Of a stretch of 64,000 nt of DNA, positions 12,915 through 26,687 are shown piece by piece. Positions within the stretch are counted from its first letter, which is position 1; each line of letters begins with the position of its first letter. The notes beneath the pieces are model-generated. The model made no database searches and had not been told where the DNA came from. It worked only from the letters and a program-made list of their open reading frames with translations. A program made the translations under genes and the position numbers. Location: assembly GCF_001625215.2 (NCBI RefSeq), contig NC_030381.2:46932689-46996688 (forward strand). The letters run 5' to 3'. This DNA is from Daucus carota subsp. sativus. Lineage: Eukaryota; Streptophyta; Magnoliopsida; Apiales; Apiaceae.

Positions 12915-13895
12915 ATTGCAGGAATTATTTATTCTTGGACACAAAGAAGCCAGATAGACAGATTTTCTAGGATGGTATTATTGTTCGATTTCAATTTCAG
13001 TATAAAACCACACCGATGACTAGAACTACCATTAAACAATCCCCACCTAATCCTTGACAATTCATTTTGCATAACATGTATTACTTTCTTTCCGGTCCTT
13101 TCATCCTATTTTACATTATACGAAAGAAATTAGAATTTTGTCTAAAGAAATAAAATCGCATATTTCCTATCTCTATTTTACCTCAGATGTATGACATGTT
13201 ATTATTTTTCTTGTAAGATAGAAATATAAGATGCATATTTCACATCTCCATTTTGGATCACATGTATGACCTGTGACCATCTTTCTGATGATAATATCAT
13301 TGCATCACATGTACAATATATAATCATCTTTCTGGTCATGGTCATGGCATCCTAGTTTATATGAGATGTTTTGCGAAACATATTGTAGAAAACATGTTAT
13401 ATTGCTACTAAAAACTAACTAATTTTGCTGAAAACAGGAAGACGCAAGTGCATAGCTCATCACCATTAACCATCTTTATTACAGACGTTGCCATCTTGCA
13501 GGAGAAGTGAAGATTACAAGAGAGAAAAACTAATTCTATCATTTAATGGGCATCTAAGCAAATTTAATATTTAACTCTGGCTAATATATCAGGACACAAG
13601 TAAATTCCAACTATTTTACTCCAGCTTAAAAGTAAAGAGCTTTCAGTTTGTTTACTACAAAAGGTACAAACAAAACAACACAACAGGTATAAATTTGCTA
13701 TATTTACATTGAACAAACAATGCAACACCACCACCACCACCACATTGACCTATTACAGCTGTGTGCTGTGAAGCTCGGAGAAAGAAATATAGTACAAAAT
13801 TGGATGCTAGGAAGCAGTCAACATTCATTCCAACACCACCTCGTATATGACTTGGTTAATCCTTCTAATTTGGCTTACTTTCTGGTTTTCCCTAG
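12915..13895. other. convergent intergenic region
   Basis: This separates the 3' ends of QRT3-like copy B (+) and the copper ATPase gene (-). At 13135-13350 there are diverged direct repeats of roughly 90 bp around CATATTTC and ATGTATGAC. No gene was seen. Part of it must be the 3' UTRs. Confidence 0.5.
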
Positions 13896-16800
13896 CTAAG
13901 TTTCTACAGTTATTTCCAGAATATCCGTAAGTCTTGGTTTTCTGTATCTCCTAAGAAGCAAAGAAGAGCACACGACACTTACAGATGACATAGCCATACA
14001 GGCGCCAGCTGCCCACGGTGGCAATTTAAGCTTTACAAGCGGAAAGAATACACCAGCAGCGATAGGGAGGGCAGTTAAATTGTAAGCCATAGCAAACACA
14101 TAATTCAATCTGATGCGTGAAAACGTCTTTCTTGAGAGATCGATCGCTGTTATAACATCTTCCAAGTTGCTCTTCATCAACACATAATCGGCAGCCTCAA
14201 TTGCAATATCTGTTCCAGCTCCAATAGCCATACCAACATCAGCAGCAGCTAGAGCCGGTGAATCATTGATACCATCACCCACCATAGCCACTATCCTTCC
14301 ATTTTTCTGAAATGAACGGATGACATCAGCTTTCTCAGCTGGCATTACCCCTGCCCTTACGTCATGAATACCTACCTGCATGTAAAGTACATATTAATAT
14401 TTGCTACATTTTTTATGTAATTATGTTTTAACAGACACTACTAGAGTAGCTGCTGCTGCCGCCATTGTCTTAGCAATCGTCACTCAACATTGAGCGAATC
14501 AGCTTAATAAGAACAGTTGCAATTTTAATCTTTACACTATATGGACATGCAATTCTTGCTTATCCTGCCAAAGATGCTCAAATCAAATAAAGATACATGT
14601 GGTTGGTGACTACAACATATTTCTATTAATATTTTTAAACCAGAATCTTTGATATCTAGTTACTCCCACATAAATTAGGTCGATCAATCCCAAAAATAAT
14701 GTCCACTTACTTAATAATAGAGTATGGGCTAAATATTATATCCGTTTTCATCTTTATAGTTACTTTAAACTCCACTTTCCGACCTACATTGTTGGCTTTC
14801 TTTTCCTAAATTAAATGAGGTTCCATAGGGTCCCACTAAGAGTTAAAAACCAACGTCAACTCTAATGGCAACTTCCTCAGTTTTCAGTAAAGCATACTGG
14901 GAATCTATTCAGAAAATTTCATGCCCTGAGCATAAGATCAGAGGGGTTCAAGTTTAACTAATTAACAGGGCGTTAGTACCAATGCTTGTTATACAAGGTG
15001 AAAGCAACCAATTGAGCATTTAAATTGTGGGAATTGATTTAACCCTGACATTTACTCACCTCTTTAGCAACAGCTTGAGCCGTCCTCCAGTTATCCCCAG
15101 TAACCATCACAGGTGTGACACCCATTTTCAAGAGGGCTTCTACAACTACAGCAGCTTCTCTCTTTAGTGAATCTGCTACACCCAAGACACCAATAAAGAC
15201 CGAACCATATGCCACAAGTATGCCCGTCTTAGCACTTTCTTCCAGCTCCACCACAAATTTCTCAGCATGAGTTGGGATATTAACTCCACTTTCTGTAAGC
15301 AAACTACGATTACCAACCTGTTAAATGCGCATGATTTAGTTAAAGCAAAAAAACAATAATTATGAGTTATATTTGGCATTAGAACACACTTCTGCTTATT
15401 TATCTTTCGTCACTATAATATAGTATGAACATGCAAGCAAAGTCTCAGAAACTCACCAAAACCTGTTTTTCATTTATAATGCACTGGATGCCTCTTCCAG
15501 GTAGAGCACAGAACTCTGATGCATCAAGAAGCCATCCAGAATATTTGGGGTCTTTTTCAGGGTATTGAATATTGGAGGTAGTAGAAGGCTCCTCAAAGAA
15601 GTGGAAATGGCGTGCATACTCCAGTATAGCTTTTGCCAAAGGATGTTCACTGCTAGCCTAAACGAAGAAAAGATGAATTTATCAAGTTTAATGGAATATT
15701 ACAATCGATTATATACACTATACAAGGACAGCCAAATACATTAGCTGACATGTGTGGAGCCCTTCTTTTACTTCATGTCTAGCTCTATCATACTTTATAA
15801 TACATGGGGTACGCTCGTCTTGAAGTTTAAGAATTGAACCTTACCTCAGCTGAAGCTACCAACGTAAGAAAATCCCCACGCTGCATTTCTGTGAAAACTT
15901 TAGCTGTTGTAACTGTAGCCTTTCCTTGGGTTAAAGTGCCTGTTTTATCAAATACAACACAATTTACCATCTGAGCTCTCTCCAATGCATCTCCACCTTT
16001 GATTAACACTCCATTATTAGCTCCGACCCCAGTTGCAACCATGACAGCAGTTGGGGTAGCCAAGCCAAGTGCACATGGACACGCAATCACTACAACTGAT
16101 ATTGCAAACATGAGAGCGAAAACAAAGTGATTTCCATTTTCAGGAAGCCATTGTTCTGAATAAGAACCAGTAACTCCACCAATATACCTACAGAATATTA
16201 TATTAACATGCAAGTATATTAGAATTTTCAATGAATAGAATAGTAGTATAGTACTATCAGTTATCTACAACACTATTTACAGTATAAAATGTACTTACCA
16301 ACCAGAAAATGTCAACAATGAAAATAGAATAACGGTAGGAACAAAAATGCTCGCAACCTGCAAGTAATAGAGATAAAATGATGAGGATGATGATAGAGTT
16401 ATGATTCAGCGGAACAGTGACATATTCTGGAGAACACAACAAAAACCACTCAGACTCTCTGCTGATTTATGTTACCATCAGAAATCATCAAGAAGATAGT
16501 ATAGATCCAAGGATAATGCTATATAGACCGAAGCTCATCTTATAGACGGGTATATATAACTGTTAATTTTATGTAGGAATATCTATCCTCATATATAAAA
16601 AAGAGTCCAACAAACAGAGGAATATTAGCTAAACACGTCGGTCCACTACTCGGCTTTTATATATATTCACCGACTGCAAAGGTTGGTCCGTATATATTTC
16701 CCTAGAACTTTCAGGCAACAAAAAAAACGTTTATTAATAAAGCATATGCTATAAACCATAAACTTGTCTGTTTCACTGGTAACAAGTTTTAGCTTTTAAC

Positions 16801-19800
16801 ATTTATTGGTGAAATTAGTTAACGAATTACAAACCAGCTTAAAGGATGAGTGCTTTCTTACGATTTTATGAGGCAGAAAAGAGAAAATTTGTTTCAGAAA
16901 TGCAGGATTCATTTTGTCCATGTTTAGATGATCTAGCAAAAACTTGATCTATCAATTCTATCAAGGGATATCACAATCAAACTTATTCAAATGGGATTGT
17001 CAAAGCTCCTTTTAATTTCCCCCAATTTCAGTTGCAATAAGTGCCTTTAATTCCAAGCGGAAAAAAGTCTGCTACGACAAGGTTGTTCGACTTGTTTAGT
17101 GGTGAGAAGAGAAATAAAGGGACTATTAAAAAACATTAACCTGAAGCAGTAGCCAAAAAGGTGTAAACATATACTGAGTCTCTTTAAGCATACACTCCTT
17201 CTCCACTATCCATCCCCTTGGATTTTTCATATTGATCACTATTCTCTCAATACTCACTTCAAAGTTTAACTCAAGGATTGCCAGAGTTCTTACAATATAA
17301 GATTATAACTTGTTTCAAATAGGCATGGACACTCCTGAAAAGTGTTCAGGATGGTAAATGATGGATTATGCTGATAGAAATTGGCACTACAATGCTTTTC
17401 TTCTGTTGATGTAATCGACATGCTTTTAGAGTAAACCGATGTTAATATTATACTATGCTTACACCAAGAGGTTTGTAAACTTGCAGAGAATTTAAAAATG
17501 GGTTTCATTATATTTCCTTGATCAGTGAACTTCTAAACCTGCATCAGGTCACGTTGATAAAACTTATTTAACCTAGAGTAGTTGATAAGACCCATATTCC
17601 GGTACATAGTATTAAAATGCCACTATGTCCTTCATCTTGAATTTCTAAGATGTTAATTACTAAATTCTGAGCACGATTGGATAGCCCAGTGGTGGGTTTG
17701 ACTTCCCCTAATGTACTGTCTCTCAATATGAAAATCAATATATTACAGAATTCTAGAACGGAAGTTACCAGCAAAAAAAGGTTGACTACAGGAACCTTGG
17801 AAAGGAAATTCACAAAAAGAGTCAATTGCTCAATAAGCATGTCATTTCACTAGAGATCACTACTTATGGAACTTGTTACTTGTCATCTATGTGTTTTAAT
17901 ATGTAATGTGTATTCAACGAACAAGCACCACAAAAAATTATATCAACAAAGCATGACCAAATAGGATGGAGGAAATGAAAGGGAAAACAATTTATAGAAT
18001 AATTAGCAAAGAAATAAATGACTAATAAAAAGAACAATTTCATGACCTTATTTGAATTCAAAAATAATGAAAAGTTGCAACTTGTTCCTAATTTATAATT
18101 ATTACTTACATAATCTGCAAATTTCTGAATAGGAGCTTTGGACATTTGTGCCGTCTCAACCATAGATACTATTTGGCTTAAAACTGTGTCTGAGCCTACT
18201 TTGGTAGCTTGTATGTGAAGCGAGCCACGTAAATTTATGGTGCCACCAATAACTGAACAATTGACCTCCTTGGAAACTGGTATAGCTTCACCAGTAACCA
18301 TACTCTCATTGACATAGCTTGTACCCCAAACAACCAAGCCATCCACTGGAATTTTTGTTCCAGGAAGAACTTTTAGGACATCACCAGGATAAATCAGCAG
18401 AGCATCAATTTCCTTTTCTCCAACAATTTTGCCACCTGGGATCCAGTAGATTAAATAATCACAAATTTAATAGAAATTACAATAATGATATGTGAGCTTT
18501 AAAAGTGTGTGAATGGGCTTAGGAATAGCCGAACAGAATTAACGAAGTTAATTAAAATTTATAAACTATTTCGTTAATTAAATTTATAAACTATCAATTG
18601 TCTTTAAAACAATACATTGTTTTAGTCATACTGATGTGCAGACCACTATTAACTTCTCAGAGAAGACTTAAATTTTAACCTCCTGACATTGAGGGGAAAG
18701 GGATGACCAAAATGGCAACGCCTTGACCCTATGCTCAACGCTTTTTTTTATAAATTCTTCTATCATCTCATGGATTATGTGTAGCATACAAGAAAAGATA
18801 AAAGTAAAACCACAACTAGATAAATATCAAAAATCAAATAAACTGGTCCTCAATTTTTTTTTAAACAGGGTCAGAAGCAGTGTACCCTTGTCTTTAAGAA
18901 GCAGAATTGCTGTTGCCGGTGCTAATTCCACCAACTTCTTTATAGCATCTGAAGTTTTTCCTTTAGCAAGAGTTTCTAAGTACTTCCCCAGCAATACAAA
19001 TGTTATCAGCATTGCACTTGTCTCAAAATATGTAGGTGACCAAAACCCAGTTACTGCACCATATAGCAGCGCGCAGACGGAATAAAAGTAAGAAGCAGAA
19101 GTTCCCAACGCCACCAGAACATCCATGTTTGTTGAACCATTTTTTAGGGCTCTCCAAGCTGCAACATAAAAACGCTTCCCAATAACAAATTGCACAACAG
19201 AGACTAATGCCCACTTCAACCAATCACCCATTATGAAAGGTCCACACTGCCGGAGCAACAACGAGTACAGTAGAGGAATGCTTGGACAAACAACTCGCAT
19301 GAAAAAGAGAGGAATCTGGTGACAGCAATTGAAGTCAAAACTGAGTTAATTACAAAAATCGATAAAAATGACAAGAAATGTGTGTTAGGCATACAGAAGA
19401 GGAATGCTTGGACTAACAACTCGCATGGAAAAAAAAAAAGAGGATCTGGTGAAAGTGATTGCAGTAAAAACTGACTAAATTATAAAAAAAATGAAAATAA
19501 ATGATAAAAATGTCTGTTAACCGTTCATGCAAAAGAATTCTTAACCTTCTGGTCGGTTGACTTTACAATAAATATATTCCACAATATTATGAGTCGGTTA
19601 TGTTTTCGATTAAACAAAGATGTCTTCCCGATCAAAATACATAAAAAAGGCAGAAATATGGTGGTTATATACTCATATGAGTATTATATAAAGAAGTCCC
19701 AGCCTATCTGCTAGTATATATTTATACATAATTAAAAAGCCGCGGATAATATTTGCCGCATAATTTTGCTCCTTCGTCTTTTAGCCTTGTCAAATAAAAT

Positions 19801-22796
19801 CCCATTCAATTTCTTACATATACATACAATAAAAACATTTATTATATTTACTGTGGAGAAATAAATATTTCAGTGTTCGACTCCTAGCTAAAATCAATAT
19901 TATCGGCTCTTTTCATTGCAAAAAGGCAAAACACAATCACTTTTTTACTACCTACTTGTGGTTGTGCGTACAGCTTAGCATGTCATGAAATTTTAATATA
20001 TATTCACGTGCACAAACACTTCAGCAGACTCCCTTTATATATATTTCTACTAACTCTATGTCTATATATAAGTATAACTCCTATTCATGGTTATTACGGC
20101 GCCAAGTCGAGCCTCGACGCCCGAGTACCTTCGAGAAGACTAGTCGACAAGTCGCCCGACTAGTCGTAAAAAGTCGACAAAGTGTTCATTATACATATAC
20201 TTACCAGATTTAATATATAGTATAACTAAACACATCAGTTTCATAATTTATATCAAAGGTACTAGAATAATTAGTTCAAAATTTGCATAGGTACTACATA
20301 TAACATCAATATTCCAAATATCAAACATATCCAAGCAAATAAAAACATATATATGACTAATATCAAGCAAAGTCATCTATCTTACATTCTTAATATCATT
20401 TTCATCTCCATCTTTTTCTTGTGTACTGTCATTTGGTTCATGGTACACCACAATTATGGTTATGAAGGTCCTAAGTCAGGTTTCGAGACTCTCGGGCGAC
20501 CTTCGCGTCAACTAGTCGGCGACAAGTCGGCCTTCGAGATTCTCGGCGCCCGAGTACCTTCGCGTCGACTAGTCGGTGACTAGTCGTCTTCGTGATAACA
20601 ATGCTCCTATTATAGTTCGTGTGCTCTTTAAATCACACATAATAACAGTATTTCCCTTTTAAACATTTTACAAGTAAATAGGATTGGAAATACGACTTTT
20701 CACTTTAGATATACAGATATTAAAGTTCCAGGTAAGGATTATGGGCTTATGAAGTCGATACAACATAGGACAAAGCTGCTTACATAAACAGGAACAAAAT
20801 GAGAACAACAAAATGACAATTGTACCCAGAAAGATAGAAAAAGCTACTCCCTCTGTTCCTATATATAGGTTGTTTGACTATTTGGACCTAACTTTAGGTG
20901 TTTTGACCATATAACAAAAAATAAAATTCTTATAAAAAAAATTCTGAATAGAAATATTACATAAGTATTTTTATTTAGGAAAAGAAAATATTAAATTCTA
21001 ATTTTAGATGTGGTCAAAACTTCTTAAGTTTCATGCAAAAAATCAAACGACCTATATAAAAGACCAGAGTGAGTAATACTATTTTCACTTAGATTCGGTG
21101 TCAGAAGAAAGGCATATACTTACACTGAGAAAGAGACTAGTCATGAAGAGACGAAACATGTTAGAGGTTTCTTCAAGATCCTTGGAGGTCATTCTCGTGT
21201 AAGGGTTTTTGACATGTAGCTTAATATTTCCAGAGCTTCCTTCTTCAATCCCATCAACTAATGCTCTTGAACTAAGAACTAGTGGATCAAATAAAACTTC
21301 TAATTCTTTTGATGTCCTGTTGAAATAAAATTGTCTCACTCCCTTCAAATTGCACAGTATTCCTTCTAGAAGCTTTACATCCATTTCGCTCAATATACCT
21401 TTCACATCGAGGATGATTTTATCCTGTTGGCTGCTTTGTAGGAGTGAACCTTCAAAACCAGCATCTTCAATTGCTTCTACTATCTCATCCTTAGTAATTA
21501 AAGTAGGATCATACTCTACCTCTCCTAAAGATGTAGCCAACGCAACAACTGCTCTTTTTACTCCAGGAAGTTTCCTCAGGATACCTTCAACAGAATTTAC
21601 ACATGCTGCACATGTCATACCTCCAATCGAAAACTGGCCCACTAATGTGCTGCTTGAACTTTTTTTAGTTGAACTGGCTTCTGGTACAATCTCAGCCTCA
21701 AAACCAGCATCTTCAATAGCATTTTTTATGTCATCATCCTGAACATAGATTGGAAATGTAAATAAATAAAAGTAACATCAGTATGCAACAGACAATTATG
21801 TAAGATCCTCCAACATATCTCATTCAAATTTTATTAGTGTTTTAACATATAAGCATCATTAAACATATTTAAACATTTTCATTTTTTGTTCTTTCTTTTT
21901 TACTAACACAACAGTTCTGCTCGAGATTAATCATAACAAACCCTGATCAACATCAGAATAAGATTCAACAACTGTATACATATATAGGTGACATTTCAAA
22001 GTTAGACTCTAATTAAAGTTTAAGCATCTACATAATGGTCATAACCAAAGATATATAAACATAACACATTTCCATTTTTAATTAAATTACCTTGTTACTT
22101 GAGCTTGATCCTAACTAATCACGATTAGATACAGCAACTATATATATGTAGAAAAGAATTTAAAAAGTTCAATTAAAGTTGATGCATTTATAATATATAA
22201 TCATAAATTAATGTAGCTAGCAGCTACGAATATTAGTATTTGTTTCATTTTGACTTGGATCGCAGTTCTACTCAAGCTTACTCTAATAAATCGCAAACAT
22301 AGACAACTATATATAGACACACACATAAATACTCCCAAACTAACGTAGCTTAACACGAAATTCTATTTCATATTACCTGATTCAAAGTTTCAACAGAGCT
22401 TAATCCTACCAAATTATGATCAACATCAGAAACAGATACAACAATGATAAAACAACAAAAGCCCAATAAAAAGGTGAGGAGGAAAAGAAGACTAACGTTG
22501 ACCGAAGCGGAATCGAAAACGACGTCGGCTTTGTTCTGAAGAAGCGAAACCGAAGCCCTAACAACGCCGATTAAGCTCTTCAAAGCTCCTTCGACGGAAT
22601 TAGAACACGCCGAACAAGTCATCCCGGTAATTCTGACCTGAATTCTCCGATGATTGGAAGAAAGGCTATAATTAGCATCTTCATTCTCACCGTCCTCGTC
22701 GTAGGAATCGAGGAGTCGGACGTCTTCGAGCTCGTCGCCGTCCGGCAAGTTTCGATCGGCGCCGGTCAATTGGATGTTCTTTTGAATTGGCGCCAT
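13896..22796 (-). CDS. RAN1: Copper-transporting P1B-ATPase, RAN1/HMA7 type
   Basis: Nine exons on the minus strand (22796-22497, 21738-21124, 19315-18886, 18435-18110, 16357-16299, 16187-15845, 15657-15457, 15317-15060, 14375-13896) keep frame through every GT-AG junction and give 1003 residues. Arabidopsis RAN1 has about 1000. Two heavy-metal-binding domains are seen (GMTCSAC at 58-64, GMTCAAC at 140-146). Further marks are TGE at 496-498 (actuator), CPC at 613-615 in the transport helix, DKTGT at 657-661 (phosphorylated Asp657), SEHP at 694-697 and GDGIND at 877-882. The late helices carry YN and SS motifs of Cu(I) pumps. The start [12 protein letters not shown] and an acidic LLDSY segment match RAN1 rather than HMA5. 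RAN1 pumps Cu(I) into endomembrane lumen and supplies copper to ethylene receptors. No residue expected for activity is missing. Intron 2 is enlarged by repeats. Confidence 0.95.
17663..17720 (+). repeat. SINE-head-like fragment in ATPase intron 4
   Basis: The block CTGAGCACGATTGGATAGCC then CAGTGGTGGGTTTGACTTCC resembles the head of the SINE candidate at 4728. Both share GAGCAC, then TTGGATAGC, then a GTRGT block. It looks like a short, 3'-truncated or decayed copy, inserted antisense to the host gene. Confidence 0.3.
19272..19523. repeat. 126-bp tandem duplication across the exon 3 acceptor of the copper ATPase
   Basis: 19272-19397 and 19398-19523 are diverged direct repeats with a 126-bp offset. 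Shared landmarks are AGAGGAATGCTTGGAC, AACAACTCGCATG and ATCTGGTGA. The first copy includes the 5' end of coding exon 3 and its AG acceptor. The second lies wholly in intron 2 and carries a decoy acceptor next to a long T run on the coding strand. Using the decoy would shift the reading frame. Confidence 0.8.
20091..20599. mobile_element. GC-rich flanked insert in ATPase intron 2, unclassified
   Basis: Two GC-rich modules (about 20096-20180 and 20465-20595) bracket an AT-rich core. They share CGCCCGAGTACCTTCG and several copies of the perfect palindrome CGACTAGTCG. The outer ends show a weak inverted match (GTTATTACG against GTTATCACG). This suggests a non-autonomous DNA element, but no target duplication could be recognised and the class is unknown. 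Confidence 0.4.
20847..21073. mobile_element. Stowaway-type MITE in ATPase intron 2
   Basis: A 227-bp element flanked by TA at 20845-20846 and 21074-21075. The left end is CTCCCTCTGTTCCTATATAT; the right end read in reverse is CTCACTCTGGTCTTTTATAT. Both run into AGGT(T/C)GTTTGA. It belongs to a different subfamily from the MITE at 103-361. Confidence 0.8.
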
Positions 22797-22903
22797 CGAA
22801 AGCACCGGAGAGGCGACAATAGAACCGGAGGAGGAGGCTATGTATGAATAAATTATATGTATAGTGTATATATGCAGTAATAAATAAATCAATGAACGTA
22901 ACG

Positions 22904-22965
22904 AGAGAGATTTTTGTGGAGAGAGAGAGAGAGATTGACTTGAGAGAGATTCAAGAGAGAGAATG
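22904..22965 (-). promoter_or_regulatory. CT-rich 5' leader of the copper ATPase gene
   Basis: On the coding strand this is a (TC)n-rich stretch (GAGAGAGAGAGA on the plus strand) 108-170 bp upstream of the ATG. Such tracts are common in plant 5' UTRs and core promoters. A role in expression is inferred only from position. Confidence 0.45.
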
Positions 22966-22989
22966 AGTTGGTTATAAATGGATGTGAGG

Positions 22990-25200
22990 GATGATTATAC
23001 AACAACTACCAATTACCAAACTTATTGAAATTAAAATATTGATGCGTATGAGCTGAGGTAATAATATATTAAAAATATGGTAAATGTATTTTGGCAGCTG
23101 GTCATGATATTAATATCAGCATATATTCAATCGAAAAGGTATGTGAATAATTTTAGAATAGTATAATATATTACTGAATAACATTTTAGCACTCTTTTTT
23201 ATATATCAAAATTTTAAAATTTTCGAACTCATTTGTTCCACATTTTTTTTTCGATTCAACATATGATACTAACATACGTATGTCAAGAATCCGGAGATTC
23301 ATGTAATTTTGCTTTCTTTTTCCTAGCTCTAAATATAATTCCCATAATCGTGTTTTTAATATATAGATTATTGTTTAATAATAGTGTCTTTAGTTTGGTT
23401 GGATTAAAATAAACTTATCTTTGGGTAGTGGCAAACGCGGCAGCCGTCGAGGAATGTGTCTGCATTGTAAGCAAACAAGCCTGCTTTTATTACACTATAT
23501 TTCCGGTTATAGCCGACGCTTGCAATTGTAGTACTGGTCGTTTTATCTCCGATGTTTCAGCGTGTTGACGACCAAATACAATGTTTGGAGTTCGGTAGAC
23601 GTTAGACTTTCCTGCATAGTATATGTTTTTACAAATCAAAATAATTAATCTCTGTCATTTGAAAATTTTGGAGTACCTAACACTCCTCATATATAATAGA
23701 TACTATTTTAATAATACATAAATCTATAATATTTTTTACATTATTAATTAATATAATCGGTAGCATTGAAATAAAATATTTTACAGATTCAGCAAAATTC
23801 ATGATATGTATTTATAAGTCTAATTTATCCACCCATTTCAGCAGACGCGTTTTATATGCTCTAAGACAATTAATCTATATTATATATAACATAAATTATA
23901 TATAATTTTGGAGATAATATTGGATTGATTATGATTAATCATTCAAAATAATTTTTGATTATTTTGATTATTTTTATTAATTTCTAATAATTATTTAATT
24001 TTATTAATTTCTAATAATTATTTAATTAATTTATGAATGATGTACTCACCATCTAATTTACACTTTTTATAGTAAATTGTTTATAAACATTGGCTGTAAT
24101 TTATGATACATAGATTATCATCCAATGTAATTATCATCAAATATTTCTCACGTGAATCGATAATTTTGAACAACATATGCCTCAACATAAAAATATAATG
24201 TCACTGAGCCACTCGAATATAACAACACAAGATACTTGGATCGTGAAACAGAAACAATTATTGGGTTTTCCTTTTTGTCTCGGGGAGAATTATCACTTAA
24301 ACAAGTGGAATCCGATATCAATCCCAACAATTTTTGTCTTCTTCATTTTGTGTCCATTATGTAACTAAAGTGATATGACTTGTGTTCATGCCTCATATAG
24401 TGTTGTCATATTATTTTCTTATTCGTTGTCCAATTCACCCAACGCAACTCAACCATTTGGCATTTTTTGGTTCATTTAACACCTCATGCTAAAATACGTA
24501 AATGACTTGTCATTTGAAAGCATAATTTTGAAATTTTTTTATTTGACAGAGTAATTATAAGTTATTTTATCATTTCAATTTTTAAATTTAATTAATCACA
24601 ATGTGTTTTAAAAATAATACAATAAATTTAAGAAATTAATTATTAATGCACTAATTTAACATATCTAATTAATATCCGATTCATCATTTCGATTAATCTC
24701 CTGTCATCTGATTTTAGTCGCATTTTAGTAGTTTCATTGTGACTCCGCGGACTACTGGACTAGTAACCATTCTCGTTTTTAAATTGAGTAATAGTAATAA
24801 ACCCTTTTCGCTAAGTTTTAGCTTTATGACCTGTGCAGCAATGTCATAAGGATCCATATTTTATGTCATTTGGATAAATGTAGCTTTGGAAGTCTACTAG
24901 CTAGCTGACTGTTCGGTGCATTACATAATTTCCCCTAAATTTGGCTGATCTTGATAGATATACCACAGCGATCACCAAGGGCCAGAGAATACCAACTTCT
25001 ACAATCCAAAGCAACTATAATCCTCAAGATGCACGATGACCATATTTTCTGAAAATTCTCACATGAAATTGGATCTGTTTGCATTTTAGTTTATGTAAGA
25101 TGAAAAAGGCAATAATATATACTTCACAATCAAAACACCTCTAACCGGGAACTGGATTTTTATCCAGATGGCATAGTATTGGAAGCATCTTATAAGCTTT
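22990..25200. other. intergenic, no gene seen
   Basis: AT-rich DNA between the ATPase promoter and the retrotransposon-bearing region. It includes a short direct repeat at 23975-24030 (TTTCTAATAATTATTTAATT twice). No domain, splice pattern or RNA gene was seen. Confidence 0.55.
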
Positions 25201-25561
25201 CTTTATCAGAATATGAAGGAACTTGCCCTTTTAAAAATTGATATACTGTACTTTCCTGATCGAGAGTAAACTGCACGGTCACAGTGGATGAGTTTAGCTA
25301 TTTTTGAGGCAGAACGAGTGCAAGGCATAATTTTTGTATTGCATATGGCCCTAAAAGGGATTGAAAGTATTATCAAAATGAAAATCAGAAATCCACTGTT
25401 TTCTTCCGAAGTAGCCATAGGAAACTGCTGTCTGCCTGGAAAAGTATATGCTTACTGACTTACTCTATATCTGATATGAAATGTCAAGCGATGATCAGCA
25501 GGATCAATAACAATGTGCGAGTATAACAGAACCAACATACATATCCGATGCAAACGCCATC

Positions 25562-25959
25562 TGATGGACTTGGTTTCTGTCCCTTTCTCTCTCTAGAATG
25601 TGAGAGCAATTCTTGTGTTTATGTATATGTGTGTATTTTTGTGTCCCTCCCAGATGAAGATTAGGGTTTTTCCTTTTATATCTTCTTTTTGCTGAGTCAT
25701 TCCTGCTTCTCTTCCCCTTGTGCCATCTGGGTGACTCTACTACTTATAGAGCAGGTGACTGTTTGAAGCTACTATACAGGCAGGCAGGTGAGTCAACAGG
25801 GATTAGGGGGCAGGTGTTCCTACGGATGGAAGGCACGTGTCTTCGTCGTAGGCTAAGCAGGCGTGATAGGGATCGCAGGGTAGGCTGGGTTCCTAGGGGA
25901 AACGGCCTCAGACCCTACGGTCCTTTGGCTACTTATAAGGTTGATTTTTGAGTCTATCA
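25562..25959 (-). repeat. 3' LTR of the retrotransposon
   Basis: 398 bp, TGATGG...CTATCA on the plus strand. It matches 30138-30535 with no difference seen. On the element's own strand it begins TGATAGACTC and is the downstream LTR. Confidence 0.95.
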
Positions 25960-25970
25960 TTTGCCCTCGT
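25960..25970 (-). other. polypurine-tract-like site
   Basis: On the minus strand ACGAGGGCAAA lies immediately upstream of the 3' LTR start, the expected position for plus-strand priming. It is short and not purely purine, so the call rests on position. Confidence 0.5.
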
Positions 25971-26687
25971 GGTCGAGGAGCCTTCTTTAGGAGGCTCTAA
26001 TTGCGGTTGGAGATTTAGGTGGAGAAAGTATGAGTTGATTCGTAAGAAGCCTTCAATCACATGGGAGAAGCAAAAAATGAGGGAGATTTCAAGGAGTAAA
26101 AGGAAAGGGAAAGTAGTGGAATTGGAAGGTTCTGTTTTGGAGAGGGTGAAAGCTTTGCAGGTACCTACACGGAGTGGTCTGGGCGATGCTTCAGGTTGGG
26201 CTACAGTAGATCTGAGGGGTTGTTTAGGTTGTAGGATAGGGGTCGGTTTTTTAGGACCCTGTGACATCATTGGGGGTTTCGGCTGTAAAGCCTACGGTCT
26301 ATCAAGCCATGCGGGTGGGCTGGAAACTGAAGGGAAGTTGTAGCTATGGGGCCTTGACACGTGTCCAGTTGGTCGGACCTTAGGTCGTTGGGTTGTAAGG
26401 TTGAAGGGTTGGAGGATAGGTCAATCCTGGCGTTGGTGTGTTTGGGGAGAGTTCTCCAAGACTATGATTCTACGGATCCGTAGCCTGCTGTGATATGACC
26501 GTTAAGGGGTCAAGAAGAGTGCCTTCGGCGTGTTAATGTCTAAATTATGGTCTATCTATTCGGAGGAATTTTTCGTTTCTTCTCATAGATTTTCTTTGAA
26601 TGTGTGAGTTTTTTAGAGATTAATGGGTTCATTTTGGGGATTATCAACGTGTCTTTGGTTCTCCTGTAGATATTGCAGGGAGAAGAC

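Noticed and set aside
25948-26343. Plus-strand frame of 131 codons at the left LTR edge
   Set aside because: It starts inside the LTR, has no recognised domain, and a comparable frame is open on the other strand (25929-26270). Composition alone explains it.
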